Shown here piece after piece: positions 1 through 9,400 of a DNA stretch of 33,705 bases; positions within the stretch are counted from its first letter, which is position 1, and every line of letters starts with the position of its first letter. This DNA is from Chara braunii (Eukaryota; Streptophyta; Charophyceae; Charales; Characeae). The translations under genes were made by a program, and so were the position numbers. Location: assembly GCA_003427395.1 (NCBI GenBank), contig BFEA01000722.1, positions 384,928-418,632 of the forward strand, read 5' to 3'. Below the pieces are notes generated by a model that saw only the letters and a list, made by a program, of their open reading frames with translations, was not told the DNA's origin and made no database searches.

Positions 1-250
1 TCCAACATTGTTGTATTATTTATTGTTTGAATTTATAAAGAGGAGGGGGAGATAAGATGCAAGGGAGTTGAGCGAAGAAGAAGAGCTTTGACATTGGTTC
101 TTGCTGGTGTACATTGTCTTTTCCAATCTTTTCTACTTCTTCTTCTTCTTATCCTCTCCATCCTCTCAAGTTCATTCGTTTCCTTTTGCAGTTGGTGAAC
201 ATTGTGCTGATTGGTGAATTTGTACTTCGCAATTGGTCCGGGTCATAACA
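1..250 (+). mobile_element. 3' terminal 250 bp of a Ty3/gypsy-type LTR, cut by the window edge
   Basis: The stretch aligns along its whole length with the last 250 bp of the LTR at 9889-11165: the same CATTGTATTATT start, purine-rich GGGGGAGATAAG, GCGAAGAAGAAGAGC block, TTC-rich run, CTCAAGTTCATTC and final CATAACA. It is clearly more diverged from those two LTRs than they are from each other. No primer-binding site follows position 250 (the next bases are GGAGTACTTT), so it is a 3' LTR or a solo LTR rather than a 5' LTR. Its 5' part lies outside the window. Confidence 0.8.
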
Positions 251-280
251 GGAGTACTTTCTATCTCTTACGGGGACAGA

Positions 281-642
281 TTCATGCCGGTCTTGATATC
301 CACCCCACCCCTGCATGGCTGCTGTGCACACAAATCGCTTTCACACACAGAACACCCATCCAGGACATCAACCCTCGCAACCATCCTGCAGGTAAGCACA
401 CTTTTTAGGCCTTACGCAGCCACCGGGCTGGGTAAAATTCCCCGGCTAGTTACTGCGCTTAAATACAGAATTTGTGCATCTTCCTCGATCCGACCCGGCA
501 CGGAATCGAACCAGTGATCTCAGGCTTCACAGCCAGGTGTCTTAACCACTGTAGCCATGACACGGTGTTTGAAAGTGGATCCATGCCAGTCGTGATATCC
601 ACCCCGCCCCTGCATGGCCGCAGTACACGCACAAGTCGCTCA
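281..642. repeat. Pair of about 63-bp direct repeats, 299 bp apart
   Basis: Copies at 281-343 and 580-642 share the order ATGCC, GATATCCACCCC, CCCCTGCATGGC and a CAAATCGCT/CAAGTCGCT end, with scattered mismatches. A tRNA-like sequence lies between them. The layout fits a partial dimer of a repeat unit of about 300 bp. The rest of 344-489 shows nothing recognisable. Confidence 0.65.
490..566 (-). repeat. tRNA-like sequence, SINE candidate 1
   Basis: On the minus strand an A-box-like TGGCTACAGTGG (547-558) with a D-loop-like GTGGTTAAGACACC is followed at tRNA spacing by a B box GGTTCGATTCC (502-512). The T stem pairs only partly and the acceptor stem does not close, so a working tRNA is unlikely. 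This is the pattern of the tRNA-derived head of a SINE (RNA polymerase III internal promoter). It is flanked by the direct repeats at 281 and 580. The parent tRNA cannot be told. Confidence 0.55.
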
Positions 643-1317
643 CCCATGGGTTCCCAAACAGCGGTTGCCACAGCACTTCTTTGGAACTGGACTTACCCAC
701 TTTTTTAGGTGTTCTTGCCCTCCATAGTCTAATAAGTAGTGTCCTACAGTAGGGTGAGGGTGTTGGGTTTTCATTTGGGGCTGCTCCTCTTGCACATCTT
801 TTGCAACTTGTCTTTGGACTCTATTCTTTATTCATAACCCATAAAAGACCGGACACGTTGGAGACAGATTTTGTTGGGGCCAGTGTTCTGATGCTCTCTC
901 TTCCCAAGTTGTTCCAGGCCACGGTAGGTTTTGTTTAGTCACGTTCGATAACCCCCATTTTAGTTGAGTGCTTTTGCTTTTTGCCTTGGGTCAGTTTATC
1001 CCTAAACCCCCTAAAGAAGGTTCCATGCAATCTTTGGTAAATTTTCATTTCCTGTACGACACCCTTGGCAACTTCCATTGGCTTTCCTGTGCATGTATGT
1101 GTGTCATTCTGCTAAGTCTTGACTCTTGAGTGGATTACATATTTGTGGGTACTAAGTTGCTATTACCCTTTGTGCGGGCTGTTGTGCTGTGCCTTGGGAG
1201 GGACAGAACTAAGCAATTCTGGATAAGTAGTTTGTGGATATAGGGGCAGGATGAGAAATTCGACAGCCTAGGTATACTGGCAGGGACCCATCAGGGATCG
1301 TTCAACAACTTGTAGAG
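643..1317. other. Stretch without recognised features
   Basis: No coding region with recognisable similarity, no RNA gene and no clear repeat. Codons for an upstream aldehyde dehydrogenase exon were looked for and not found. Confidence 0.5.
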
Positions 1318-1540
1318 GTCCAGGGTCCAGGAGAGTTTAGAGGTAATAAGTGTAACGGTGGTAGCAGTCTGAATATAGGTGAGGTTTCGGTCCAGATTCC
1401 AGATAGGTTAAGTCCAGAGGAGCTCAGTCTAAAGGTCCAGGGTAGAGGTGAGTTTAGAGGTTAAGTGTAACGGTGGTAGCGGGCTGAATATAGGTGATGT
1501 CTACGTCCAGACAGGTGAAGTCCAGAGTAGCTCAGTCTCC
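1318..1540. repeat. Tandem duplication, period about 117 bp
   Basis: Two adjacent copies (about 1318-1431 and 1435-1540) share GGTCCAGGGT, GAGTTTAGAGGT, AAGTGTAACGGTGGTAGC, CTGAATATAGGTGA, GTCCAGA and AGCTCAGTCT in the same order. Divergence is moderate. There is no coding signal. Confidence 0.7.
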
Positions 1541-1746
1541 AATGATTTTCCCACTGATTGGGAGGCCAGTAGGCCCAGTAGCAACCCAGCCTGGACCTGG
1601 AGCCCGCAACTCAAGCTGACCTTGGGTGAGTCCCAAAACCGATTCCTTTCTTCTTCTTCTTCTTCTTTTTTTTTTTGGCCAGAATCGATTCCTATTGCAC
1701 GCAACAAAGGAAAGATGGTTCAAAAACCAGCAAAGAACCCAATTCT

Positions 1747-1955
1747 CGAAGCCCTGACTGACTCTTTGTTGTGCTTTCTCAGCTGACAAACTCCCATGAG
1801 TCAACTACCCAGTGCTGTAGACCGACTCTTGAGCCATATCTTCCACCCTCAGGGGAGTGTTTTAGTACAAAAAGGTATTCCCATTTCACGGAACAAGAAA
1901 TACCAATAATAGACCTAATGCGCAAAGCCTTGACTGCCTCTTTGTTGTGCTTATG
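1747..1955. repeat. Degenerate direct repeat, about 35 bp, spaced about 177 bp
   Basis: GAAGCCCTGACTGACTCTTTG at 1748 onward and AAAGCCTTGACTGCCTCTTTG at about 1925 onward both continue with TTGTGCTT. Each is preceded by a similar CCTATTGCACGCAACAA / CCCATTTCACGGAACAA context. This is an old duplication just upstream of the (CT)n tract. The intervening 1541-1746 holds nothing recognisable. Confidence 0.5.
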
Positions 1956-1964
1956 CCATTGTCT

Positions 1965-1966
<2 letters not shown>

Positions 1967-2039
<73 letters not shown>

Positions 2040-2040
2040 N

Positions 2041-2131
<91 letters not shown>
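1967..2131 (+). repeat. (CT)n microsatellite, about 165 bp, with one N
   Basis: A pure CT dinucleotide run, apart from one undetermined base at 2040, ends directly in the CAG of a 3' splice site (2130-2132). It therefore serves as the polypyrimidine tract for the exon that begins at 2133. The N and the purity make the true length in the genome uncertain. Reading frames through this run (Leu-Ser or Arg-Glu repeats) are not real proteins. Confidence 0.95.
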
Positions 2132-2132
<1 letters not shown>

Positions 2133-2201
2133 ACTGTTGTACTCCAAGGATGCATCAAGAGGACGCTCGCAGACTTGAAGAAGTGGATGGCGCCAGAGAA
2201 G
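2133..2201 (+). CDS. ALDH3: Class-3 aldehyde dehydrogenase, internal exon (N-terminal helical region)
   Basis: A 69-bp, 23-codon exon begins after the CAG acceptor that ends the CT tract and stops before a GTAAAG donor at 2202. It encodes a helical segment ending in LKKWMAPEK, the signature that closes the N-terminal helices in plant ALDH3 proteins, just before the Rossmann-type NAD-binding domain. The enzyme family oxidises fatty and other aldehydes to acids with NAD(P)+. The exon ends in phase 0, and the segment expected next in the protein is encoded by the exon at 31642. The exon start assumes the CAG at 2130-2132; the frame stays open upstream through the CT run, so only the splice signal sets it. 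Earlier exons are not seen in the window and probably lie to the left. The catalytic Cys and Glu would be in exons to the right. Confidence 0.82.
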
Positions 2202-2536
2202 GTAAAGATTAATGTCAGCCTTATGGCTCTACTCAAAAGAATGATGAATGCCATAGCAGTGGGCTGGCTTCTCCAGGGACATCCAGTGGACATGTGGGCT
2301 AGGCTGATTTTATTTTATTTTATTTTTTTTCAAGGAAAGGTGGATGGCGATATCTGAGGGGGGAAATGCCCACGTGTAATACTTTTTCATTTTGTTGGTT
2401 GCAAGGAGCCACTCCTAAACAAATTGCTCTGTTTTCCCTTGTGGAGGAAACATGCATGAATCAGAACTTGCAGGATCATGATAATCACCCAACACAGAGG
2501 TAATCCAGAATAACCGGAAGGACATTTCTGTGCGTT

Positions 2537-2821
2537 CAACTAACGAGTAACTGAACACGAGGATGATCTAGAACAATTGCTAGAACATGTGGACGATGAC
2601 AAAGCTAGTCCAGGATCAATTGCCAGAACATGTGGATTTTTTTTTTTTGTTTTTTTTTTGTTTTGTTTTGGAACAAAGCTTCAATTTATTTGTGGGGAGT
2701 AGCACGTGCTGGGAACCGGGCCCAGCGTCCAAAGCTAATCCAGCACATGTGGGTAAGTTCAACTCATGAGTGGCTGAACGTAAACGTTATCTGGAACAAC
2801 TGCTAGGACATGAGGATAATG
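2537..2821. repeat. Degenerate direct repeat, about 64 bp, spaced 221 bp
   Basis: Copies at 2537-2600 and 2758-2821 share TTCAACT, GAGT, CTGAAC, TCT(A/G)GAACAA, TGCTAG(A/G)ACATG and GA(C/T)(A/G)ATG in order. The segment at 2637-2670 between them is a T-rich homopolymer run. Confidence 0.6.
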
Positions 2822-4577
2822 TAACTCGAGTTTCTTCAAGTGTTTCTTTTTCTTTCTCTTTTGCTTTTAACATTGCAGTTCAAGGCCACTATCCAAGTGG
2901 TGTGAGAGAACCACCCGGATTGAGGCCTTCAGAAGATATTGATATTAGATGACGAAGATAACTTGAGCATTAGTATCATGGCGCTATCAACTTCCTCACC
3001 ACACCTCCCTCTGTGACCCGAGGAAAGTCGATGCTTCCACTCATATGTCACTCATATGGCACTTATACACCACTCTGTTTGTGGTGGGCAGCAACTGCTG
3101 GAAATGGGGTCTTGCAGGAAGGATGCACTCAGCGACTGGCCTCTACAACTCCCCTGTACGAGCACACCTACCCCCGTGGCACTAAAGTCCAGATGATTGC
3201 CGTCCCTGTGACCTTCGCCTACCACTCCGACTTACAGGGTCAGCATAGCGTTAGTTTACTTTCGTTCACACTACCACCTCCCTTTTTAGTACTCAGGAAG
3301 AACCGTGGTCTCTGTGTACTAAACGAGGGAACGAAAATTAATAGCAGTAAATAATATTTCATTTACAATCAACAAGGTTAACAGAGTTTCAGCACAGGGC
3401 AGGTACAAACGCGACCCTACAGCCTGCAATCTCTATCGCTCCGACTTGACCTGAAAAGACCCATAGGTCTGGCCCGCCACGGTCCCATAACGGGATACCG
3501 ACGGGCACCCTCTTCCCTTCAAGGCACACCGCCGGACTACCCCTAACGGGTACCCGTGTCCAATGGCAAGGAGGGGGCTTATGACCTTCCAAGGGAGGTG
3601 ATAAGCCTCCTACCAAAGCGGCCGCGGGTTGCCCCTCTTTTGGAGTCCCGCTATGCAGCGCTTATCGGTCACGTCAATAATGGGTCGAACGTGAAGGGTC
3701 TGGCTACCAGTCTGCAGTCAAGGTTCGAAAATGGACCGCTGGTTCCCCCAGGACATGACTGGCGGGAAACTGAAGCTCGAAAGAGCTAGATGGAAAAGGA
3801 AAGTTAACAAAAGAAAAGGAGAATCAACAAAAAAGAAAAAGAGAAAGGGAAAAAACCCTAGCGCCACCTCAGCTATGGGATCATCCGATTTGACACCTGG
3901 GGGTAGCGGTCCGAATTTGGACACAAGTGTGAAATGTAAACTTTCCGTTTCCATTTTCCCCTTTTCCTTTTTATTTCATTTCTCTTCCCCTTCTCCTTTT
4001 TTAGCTTCCACAGCATCTGCACCAATTCCAAAACACGACCGTCGGGGCTCGGCATGCAGCTGAAAAGCCTGCGCCAGCTTTTTACTGTCGCGCCCCCGGG
4101 CGAGCCCGACGGCTACCACAACCACAGGCCGGCCTGCTGTGTAGCAGGGCGCGGAGCCTGTGTGGTCTAATTGGAAAGCCCAGTGGAGTGCGGAGCCTGG
4201 CACCCTGCGTGAGTCCGTGAGCAGGTATTTGGTAGGCAGCGGAGGGTCGGGACACCGCGCCCTCTGACATGATACCAAACCCCCGCCCAGCGTCCCCGCT
4301 GGGCCAAATGAAGTAGACAGTTAGTATAAGACAGCGAGAATCGGTGGTGCACTCACCCATTCTCACATTTTGCGGCGAAGCCCTCACATCGGGCTTGCGT
4401 TAGCACTTTCTCTTTTGCAATGCACCTTCCTCTTCTCCATTGTGCAGCAATCTTTCGTGGGCTGCTTCCTTAGTAGCGTGACCCTCTTATTCTCGCGACA
4501 TCCTTTTAGTCTCAGTCTTCAACGTTGTGCACCTCTTTCTTTTCACCTTCTTCTCAATCGTAACTTCATCTTGTGCC
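2822..4577. other. Intronic stretch without recognised genes
   Basis: Several short frames are open, but none resembles a known family and none keeps a coding pattern. An acceptor-like pyrimidine run ending CATTGCAG is present at 2875-2878, but the sequence after it does not encode aldehyde dehydrogenase. At 4300-4400 a TATA-like AGTATAAGA (about 4323) lies upstream of a small hairpin with AAGCCC/GGGCTT arms (about 4378-4397). This could be promoter-like or LTR-derived sequence for the ORF at 4578. Confidence 0.4.
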
Positions 4578-4868
4578 ATGCCTGAGGCACACCGGGGACA
4601 GGGAAGAGGGAGAGGCGGAAGAGGAGGGAAGGCTCTTGAGGAGCCCGCTCCTCATGCCAGAAGGCACTTCAACTCAGAGGAGGAGGAAGAAGAGAGATAT
4701 GGATACGGGACGTACTCAAGGGCGTATCCACGTTACTCGTTACCCAGTTGGTTCGAAAGAACTCCATCCCCAACAAGGATGGAGTATTATCAGAAGAAGT
4801 ATGAGGCGCGCTACGACGCCTCTAGTACTTCCTCCCCTCGATATTCCCCTAGAGTACCTACTACCTAG
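4578..4868 (+). CDS. Small unrecognised ORF, Arg/Gly-rich then acidic then Tyr-rich (96 aa)
   Basis: I do not recognise a family. From the ATG at 4578 the frame gives an RG-rich start (GQGRGRGGRGG), an acidic run of six Glu with one Ser before it (about residues 33-39), and a Tyr/Ser/Arg-rich tail (YGYGTYSRAYPRY, YYQKKYEARYD), ending at TAG. The frame is also open upstream from a GTG at 4527. A TATA-like AGTATAAG lies about 250 bp upstream. The composition would fit a low-complexity RNA-binding protein or the N-terminal part of a decayed retrotransposon Gag. It may also be a chance frame. No splice signals or poly(A) context decide it. Confidence 0.3.
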   Translation: MPEAHRGQGRGRGGRGGKALEEPAPHARRHFNSEEEEEERYGYGTYSRAYPRYSLPSWFERTPSPTRMEYYQKKYEARYDASSTSSPRYSPRVPTT

Positions 4869-5372
4869 TAGTAGGCAAGGCATTAGTGCTTGCACCCTCG
4901 CCCTCTATCCCGTGCGTGGTTTCTTCTTTCCCCCGGGTTAACAGTTGCACTCTGTGTTGCGTTTTCTCACTCCTCATTCTACTCCAGATAGAGTTCATGA
5001 TTGTCCTTTATATCTTGTATAAGCGCGACGTCTTTTCTTTGAATTTATGAATCTTTTCTTTTCTTGGCTCCTCAATCCGTTCTGTACTTCATGATGTTCC
5101 TGGCTTGAATGTTCGAATACCCTGAGGCTGGGGATGCAGGTTCCTTGTGAACCAGACCGCTCTGTTGGCCACCAAATGAAACTTAAGAAGGATTTCATCT
5201 CAATTTTCTCATTTGCAATCGATTTTGATCTCTTGTCCTCATGAAATCTGATTTCTCTTTGAGCTTTTACAGTGGAGAAACTACCTTGTCTCTCACTTTT
5301 GATAGTGACTTCGGCGATATTATCAATCTGGTGTTAGCATTATGGACAATTGTTATCAGCAGTATCAGGTGT
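4869..5372. other. Stretch without recognised features
   Basis: Pyrimidine-leaning unique sequence. No conserved coding frame, RNA gene or repeat was identified. Confidence 0.45.
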
Positions 5373-5560
5373 GAGGCATACCAAACCCTTTTTCTCGTTC
5401 TCTGGCCTGAGTGAGACGTCTTCTCAACTTCTCAAGCAACTGGGGGGGATACCAAACCCCGTTCTCTTGTTCTGATCTGAGTGAGGCGTGTCCCCAACTT
5501 CTCAAACAGATAAAGGGGGATAACAAAACCCCTTTATTTTTCTCCAGTCTTGGAGCTTCA
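5373..5560. repeat. Tandem repeat, about 2.5 units of 72 bp
   Basis: Units start with ATACCAAACCC at about 5378, ATACCAAACCCC at about 5450 and ATAACAAAACCCC at about 5521. Each continues with a TTCTC-rich segment, TGAGTGAG(A/G)CGT and CCCAACTTCTCAA-like sequence. The third unit is partial. The array lies on the 3' side (minus-strand sense) of the decayed integrase, so it may come from that element's LTR. Confidence 0.65.
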
Positions 5561-6345
5561 GACGAATTTGCATAAACCTGCAAAACAACAATTCCCACAA
5601 ACCACCAAGCATGATCCCAGCATGCAAACTCCCCAACAAGCAGTCATCAAACAACAATTAAATAAAGTAAATAAAAATAAAAACTCATAATAAACCAGTG
5701 AATAATGTAAACAGTTCGTCATACCCAAGAGTTATTGATTGCTTTGGTTTTGGCCCACCACTAGCCAGGGGTGGCAGACCTCCCGTTAGCTTGATAACCC
5801 TCGTTCGGTCCGCCTCAAGCCAGGACTAATCAGACCATTTGTATTGACAACCCCTTTAACATGCCTCCAAGTTAGGACCACCATACCCACTACTCGAGTA
5901 TGGTGACCCTTTGGCGCACCTCACGCCAGGACACCCAAACTAAGCGGGTCTGGTCACCCCATAACAGTAGACCTCCCGTCAGTCCATTTGTCCCGTACCT
6001 GGATTTTACCACTGCAGTCGGGGACCGTCTCACCCACCTGTTTTTGGCCTAGGGCGTTGGCTGCCCCACCCAGATTTTTGAACGTAGGACCCGGTCTAAC
6101 TACGATTCCAGGCTCTGGCGAACCTTACTGGATTGCATCCTCTGACAGCGGTAGGGTTCCAGCTGACCCCTTTTGACCTCACAGGCCAAAGCCCTGGAGT
6201 CTTTGCCTCAGCCACTAGATTGCAACCTACTGCGGTAAGGCTCTGGTTGGCCTCGACAATCAACACATCTTAGGTTAGAGAAGAAAACCCCGGGTATAGA
6301 CTGTCAAACAAACATATCAAGCCCGCAGTCAGATAACCCATGCCC
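5561..6345. other. Intronic stretch, weakly repetitive, no genes
   Basis: It contains loosely similar blocks (GTAGACCTCCCGTCAG / GCAGACCTCCCGTTAG; GCCAGGAC...; CAGCGGTAGGGTTCCAGC / CTGCGGTAAGGCTCTGG). These suggest very old duplication but no clean period. No coding signal. Confidence 0.4.
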
Positions 6346-6349
6346 CAAA

Positions 6350-6585
6350 TAATTGAACGAACATTTCTCAAGATACGTCCCTTCAGTCTCAAGAGACACT
6401 GAACAACAACAAATGACAACCGACGGTGTATTTCCTAGAGACCTCTCTTCAGCCTCAAGGAATACAAAGTGTTGTTCCCAGCGAGGTCCCTTCCCTCATC
6501 TGAGAATACTCCCAAGAGACATCCCGTCAGTCTCAAGGAAGTATAGAGATACTGATCCCAAAGAGGTCCCTTCCCTCATCTGAGA
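6350..6585. repeat. Degenerate tandem repeat, period about 80 bp
   Basis: GAGGTCCCTTCCCTCATCTG occurs at 6483 and 6563, 80 bp apart. Each is preceded by a (T/G)TCAG(C/T)CTCAAGGAA block at about 6447 and 6527, also 80 bp apart. A third, more diverged CTTCAGTCTCAAG is at about 6380. Confidence 0.7.
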
Positions 6586-6611
6586 TAGAAGATGGGCAAC
6601 ATAGTCAAGAA

Positions 6612-6775
6612 ACACGAAGTCCCTCTGCCTACAGCTCTCTGGTCAAGCAAAGTTGAACTTCTTTAGGCCCATCTTCTTGATAATGTTCTTGGACAGGCCA
6701 CTCAGTCAAAAGACTCGAAGTCCCTCTACTGACAACTCTCTGGTAAAGTAGAGTTGAACTCCTTTATGCCCATCA
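6612..6775. repeat. Degenerate direct repeat, period about 101 bp
   Basis: CGAAGTCCCTCT at 6615 and 6716 is followed in both copies by ACA(G/A)CTCTCTGGT(C/A)AAG, AGTTGAACT and TT(A/T)(G/T)GCCCATC. This region and the arrays at 5373 and 6350 together look like satellite or LTR-derived DNA. The stretch 6776-7090 shows nothing recognisable. Confidence 0.6.
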
Positions 6776-7094
6776 TACTTCCTCTTTGTTACAAGAAATT
6801 AATACTGATTACTCGTGGATACTCACAATTGTTCCTCACTTAGGGATCTGATACTCGTGGATCGACAATGGCTCTGCATCAATGACTTGATCTTATTAAT
6901 TTTGCCACTGGCAGAAATAGAAAATAATCTCGCATACAGAAATGAACATAAACCGTAGGAAGGCTCTTTCTTAAGTTTCTCGTGTCAAAATTGACATGTT
7001 GGAAACTGACATATTGAATTGACAATACAAGAATAATCAGAGTTTGTTGAAACTTTAGTTCTGGTAGTGTCTCACCGCCTCACTGTACTTCTTT

Positions 7095-8690
7095 TCAGTT
7101 TTCTGGAACTGCTCTTTTGTTGGATGACTGACCTTTCTTTCCTTTCTTTGTGGTCATTGTAGGAACTACATCAGGGTCTCTGGAGATAAACTTACGAAGT
7201 CTCGACTCGGATACCATGTCATGAACTTTTGATCCATCCATCTCAGATATCTCGTAGACTTTGTGTTCTGCTTCTCCTATGATTCTGTAAGGATTGAACC
7301 ATCTGGGCTCCAACCGTTTGGTCCACTGAGTCTCGAGGGAATTGTCAAATAGAATGACAACGTCATGGACCCTTAATTTAGTTTTTCTTATGTACCTCTT
7401 CTTGTTTCATCTCTCTTGATCTGATAACCTGTTGGTTGTCATTCTCTCTACAGCATTCATCACAGTCTGATCAACTTTTGATATTTGTCTCATTCTGATT
7501 TGAAGAAGCTCTGAGAGAGAATATTATTTGTCACCCTCTTGGCTTGATCATGTCTTGACTATACTCTCAATAGGTAACGTGGCATACCGACCATACCACA
7601 GAGTGAACGGACGATAGCGAGTGGTTATCTTGACAATGATGTTATCAGCAGAGATTGCAACTCTTAATACTTTTGGCCAATTACTGAGGTTCCCTTCACA
7701 CCATTTAAGCCAATAAATCTTTCAGGGTTGTGTGACCTCTCTCGACTGGTGCATTTGCCTGAGGATGGTAGGTAGTCATACATCGAATCCTGACACCCAA
7801 TCTGAGAGTGATTCATCTTACAATCTCATTTTTGAATTCAGATCCTCTGTTTGAAACAAACTCTCTGATGAAGGGATATCTCAGCCTTGCTCGACTGTCT
7901 TCCTCTTCAAAGTTTTTGCCTCAACATATCCAAAGAAATCCTCTCTCATGTTCAATTTGTATCTCATCCCACCCTTGCCTGGAGGCATTGTGATGAGATC
8001 TAAGTGAACTCGACTGCCTGGCTCTACCAGGATGGTAAGGAATAAAGACTCAATCATCCTCGTTGTAGATCTCTTATGGCATAATACACATGATCATGCC
8101 AGACCAAAATCAGAGCTTAGAGGTCTTATAGTAAGTTGCCTCAGCGGCTCTATGACACCAGCACCCCCCTCATGTAGAGCAACACATATTTCTAATTGTC
8201 TTTCTTTCCCACAAACCACCCTTAACGGAGGCAATCCTCCCTTGCCATTCACGAAGAGGTGACCTCTCTTTAGTCCAAACTTTTTCCTTAAGGTTTTGCA
8301 GTAGTATTCCTTTATCTTCTCCATTTCCATCCTTTTTCCAATCTCTTGGTAGCTTCAATCATATTCTTTAAAAATGAAAGAAATCTTTTTTTTTCTCTTT
8401 TCAACCTCTTTTTCATCCTTTGATCCAAAACTTTCCCCGAGTTCATGGAGAGTCACAGTTGTTGGGTTGACTCTAGCATACCAGTCATTTTGTTCTTCCT
8501 CTTCTTCTTTCGCAAAAATTAATTTGTGAACATATGCATCCGGGATTTCTCCCCAGCTGTCTCTTTTTTCAGGCCATAAGCTCCACTTGTAGAAACTGGG
8601 AGCCTTATAATCTTCATCATCCTCTTCATTCAAGAAGTTATCAACATAGGCAGATTCTTCAGTCGTTCCATCAACGTCTTCATCTTTGCA
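7095..8690 (-). pseudogene. Decayed Ty3/gypsy integrase region of pol
   Basis: Reading down the minus strand, an acidic spacer (YVDNFLNEEDDEDY, about 8650-8600) is followed by a zinc-binding-like segment (about 8330-8094) with PPLRVVCGKERQLEI, LHEGGAG and a TIR tail. A core fragment lies around 7850-7650 with SNRGSEFKN, MTTYHPQANAPVERGH (the region of the last catalytic Glu) and LKDLLA. A C-terminal piece at 7313-7095 has EPRWFNPYRI, VYEISEMDGSKVHD and ESRLRKF. Several stops and frame changes separate these pieces. The family inserts retroelement cDNA into chromosomes, and this copy cannot be active. It reads opposite to the host gene. Reverse transcriptase and RNase H that should precede it are missing, so it is truncated at about 8690. 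Confidence 0.78.
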
Positions 8691-9035
8691 GCAGACCTCT
8701 ATCTGCCCTGCCCTACAGCCAGGGCCTATTCGGCTATTTGCCAGTTCAGCCTGTGGGACCAGGCCGGGTACTGCTTCAGTCCAGTCCAGTCCTACGCGGT
8801 ACCACTATCGGTACCAGTCCATTCCAGTCCAATCCAGTCCAGTCCAGTCAGTCCGCTGGGGGTATACCCCAGTTGCAGTCTATATTTCCTCATTCTGCAT
8901 TTGCACACTTTGGAGTATGTGCGTGTTGAGTCTGCGTCGGAGCTGCGGTGTCCCTTCCAGCTCCACCTCCATCTCCTCCTTCGTCAACCCTCCGTGTTGA
9001 TCCTGGCGGACCGCCATCCCGCCGGTTCTGTCACA
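8691..9035 (+). mobile_element. Probable 5' LTR (3' part) of another retroelement
   Basis: The sequence ends in TGTCACA followed by one base and then a primer-binding-site-like motif at 9037. A TATA-like TCTATATTTCC lies at about 8878. A pentanucleotide CAGTC-rich stretch (about 8776-8850) occupies the upstream part. The left boundary is not seen; it may be where the opposite-strand integrase remnant stops near 8690. Confidence 0.5.
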
Positions 9036-9036
9036 C

Positions 9037-9048
9037 TGGTATCAAAGC
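9037..9048 (+). other. Primer-binding site for initiator Met-tRNA (11/12 match)
   Basis: TGGTATCAAAGC differs at one base from TGGTATCAGAGC, the complement of the tRNA-iMet 3' end used by many plant LTR elements. It sits one base after the TGTCACA end of the LTR-like sequence. The sequence after it (9049-9320) has no recognisable gag and contains a short doubled GGATTTTCAG. Confidence 0.6.
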
Positions 9049-9321
9049 GGGAACGGTCCCCGCTCCAACCTGCCCTCCTTCTCGTAACAGAGGGAAATTG
9101 TTGTAATCCCGATAGCGGGATTTTCAGGGATTTTCAGGACGTAAACGACGAAAAAACAACAAAAAAGCAGCAACGTGGAGAGGCAGACACGTGGCGAAAA
9201 AGGAGACTGCCGGCACGACGCGAGCGTGCAAGCGCCAAGGCCAAGGTCAGCGCACGCGCCTACGCTGCCCTGCCCCACCCCACTCCCGGATTATATATCA
9301 TCAAGATTTGGGATGCTGCTG

Positions 9322-9400
9322 CTGCCAAGGTTTGAACCTGGGCAGTTGCCACTCATGCGCGTGCATGGCCAGTGCCTTAACACACTGGCCAAAACCACAA
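9322..9400 (-). repeat. tRNA-like sequence, SINE candidate 2
   Basis: On the minus strand, A box TGGCCAGTGTGTTAAGGC (from 9391) and B box GGTTCAAACCT (9338-9328) are separated by a long stretch that includes a variable-arm-like GAGTGGCAACTGCC. This is a class II (Leu/Ser-like) tRNA layout. Upstream on the same strand is TGGTATCAGCTC, which itself resembles a tRNA-iMet primer-binding site. Downstream is a (GCA)n-like run. Stem pairing is imperfect, so it is judged a tRNA-derived repeat rather than a tRNA gene. Confidence 0.5.

Noticed and set aside
490-566. Functional tRNA gene on the minus strand
   Set aside because: A and B boxes are good, but the T stem and acceptor stem do not close. The same holds for the candidates at 9.3, 23.3, 24.2 and 33.4 kb.
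720-1966. Search for an earlier aldehyde dehydrogenase exon left of the CT tract
   Set aside because: No frame resembles the expected N-terminal helices; the exon is probably outside the window.
1771-2357. Leu-Ser and Arg-Glu repeat proteins over the CT runs (also at 25270-25871)
   Set aside because: They are translations of a (CT)n microsatellite. Only the part after the splice acceptor at 2133 is coding.
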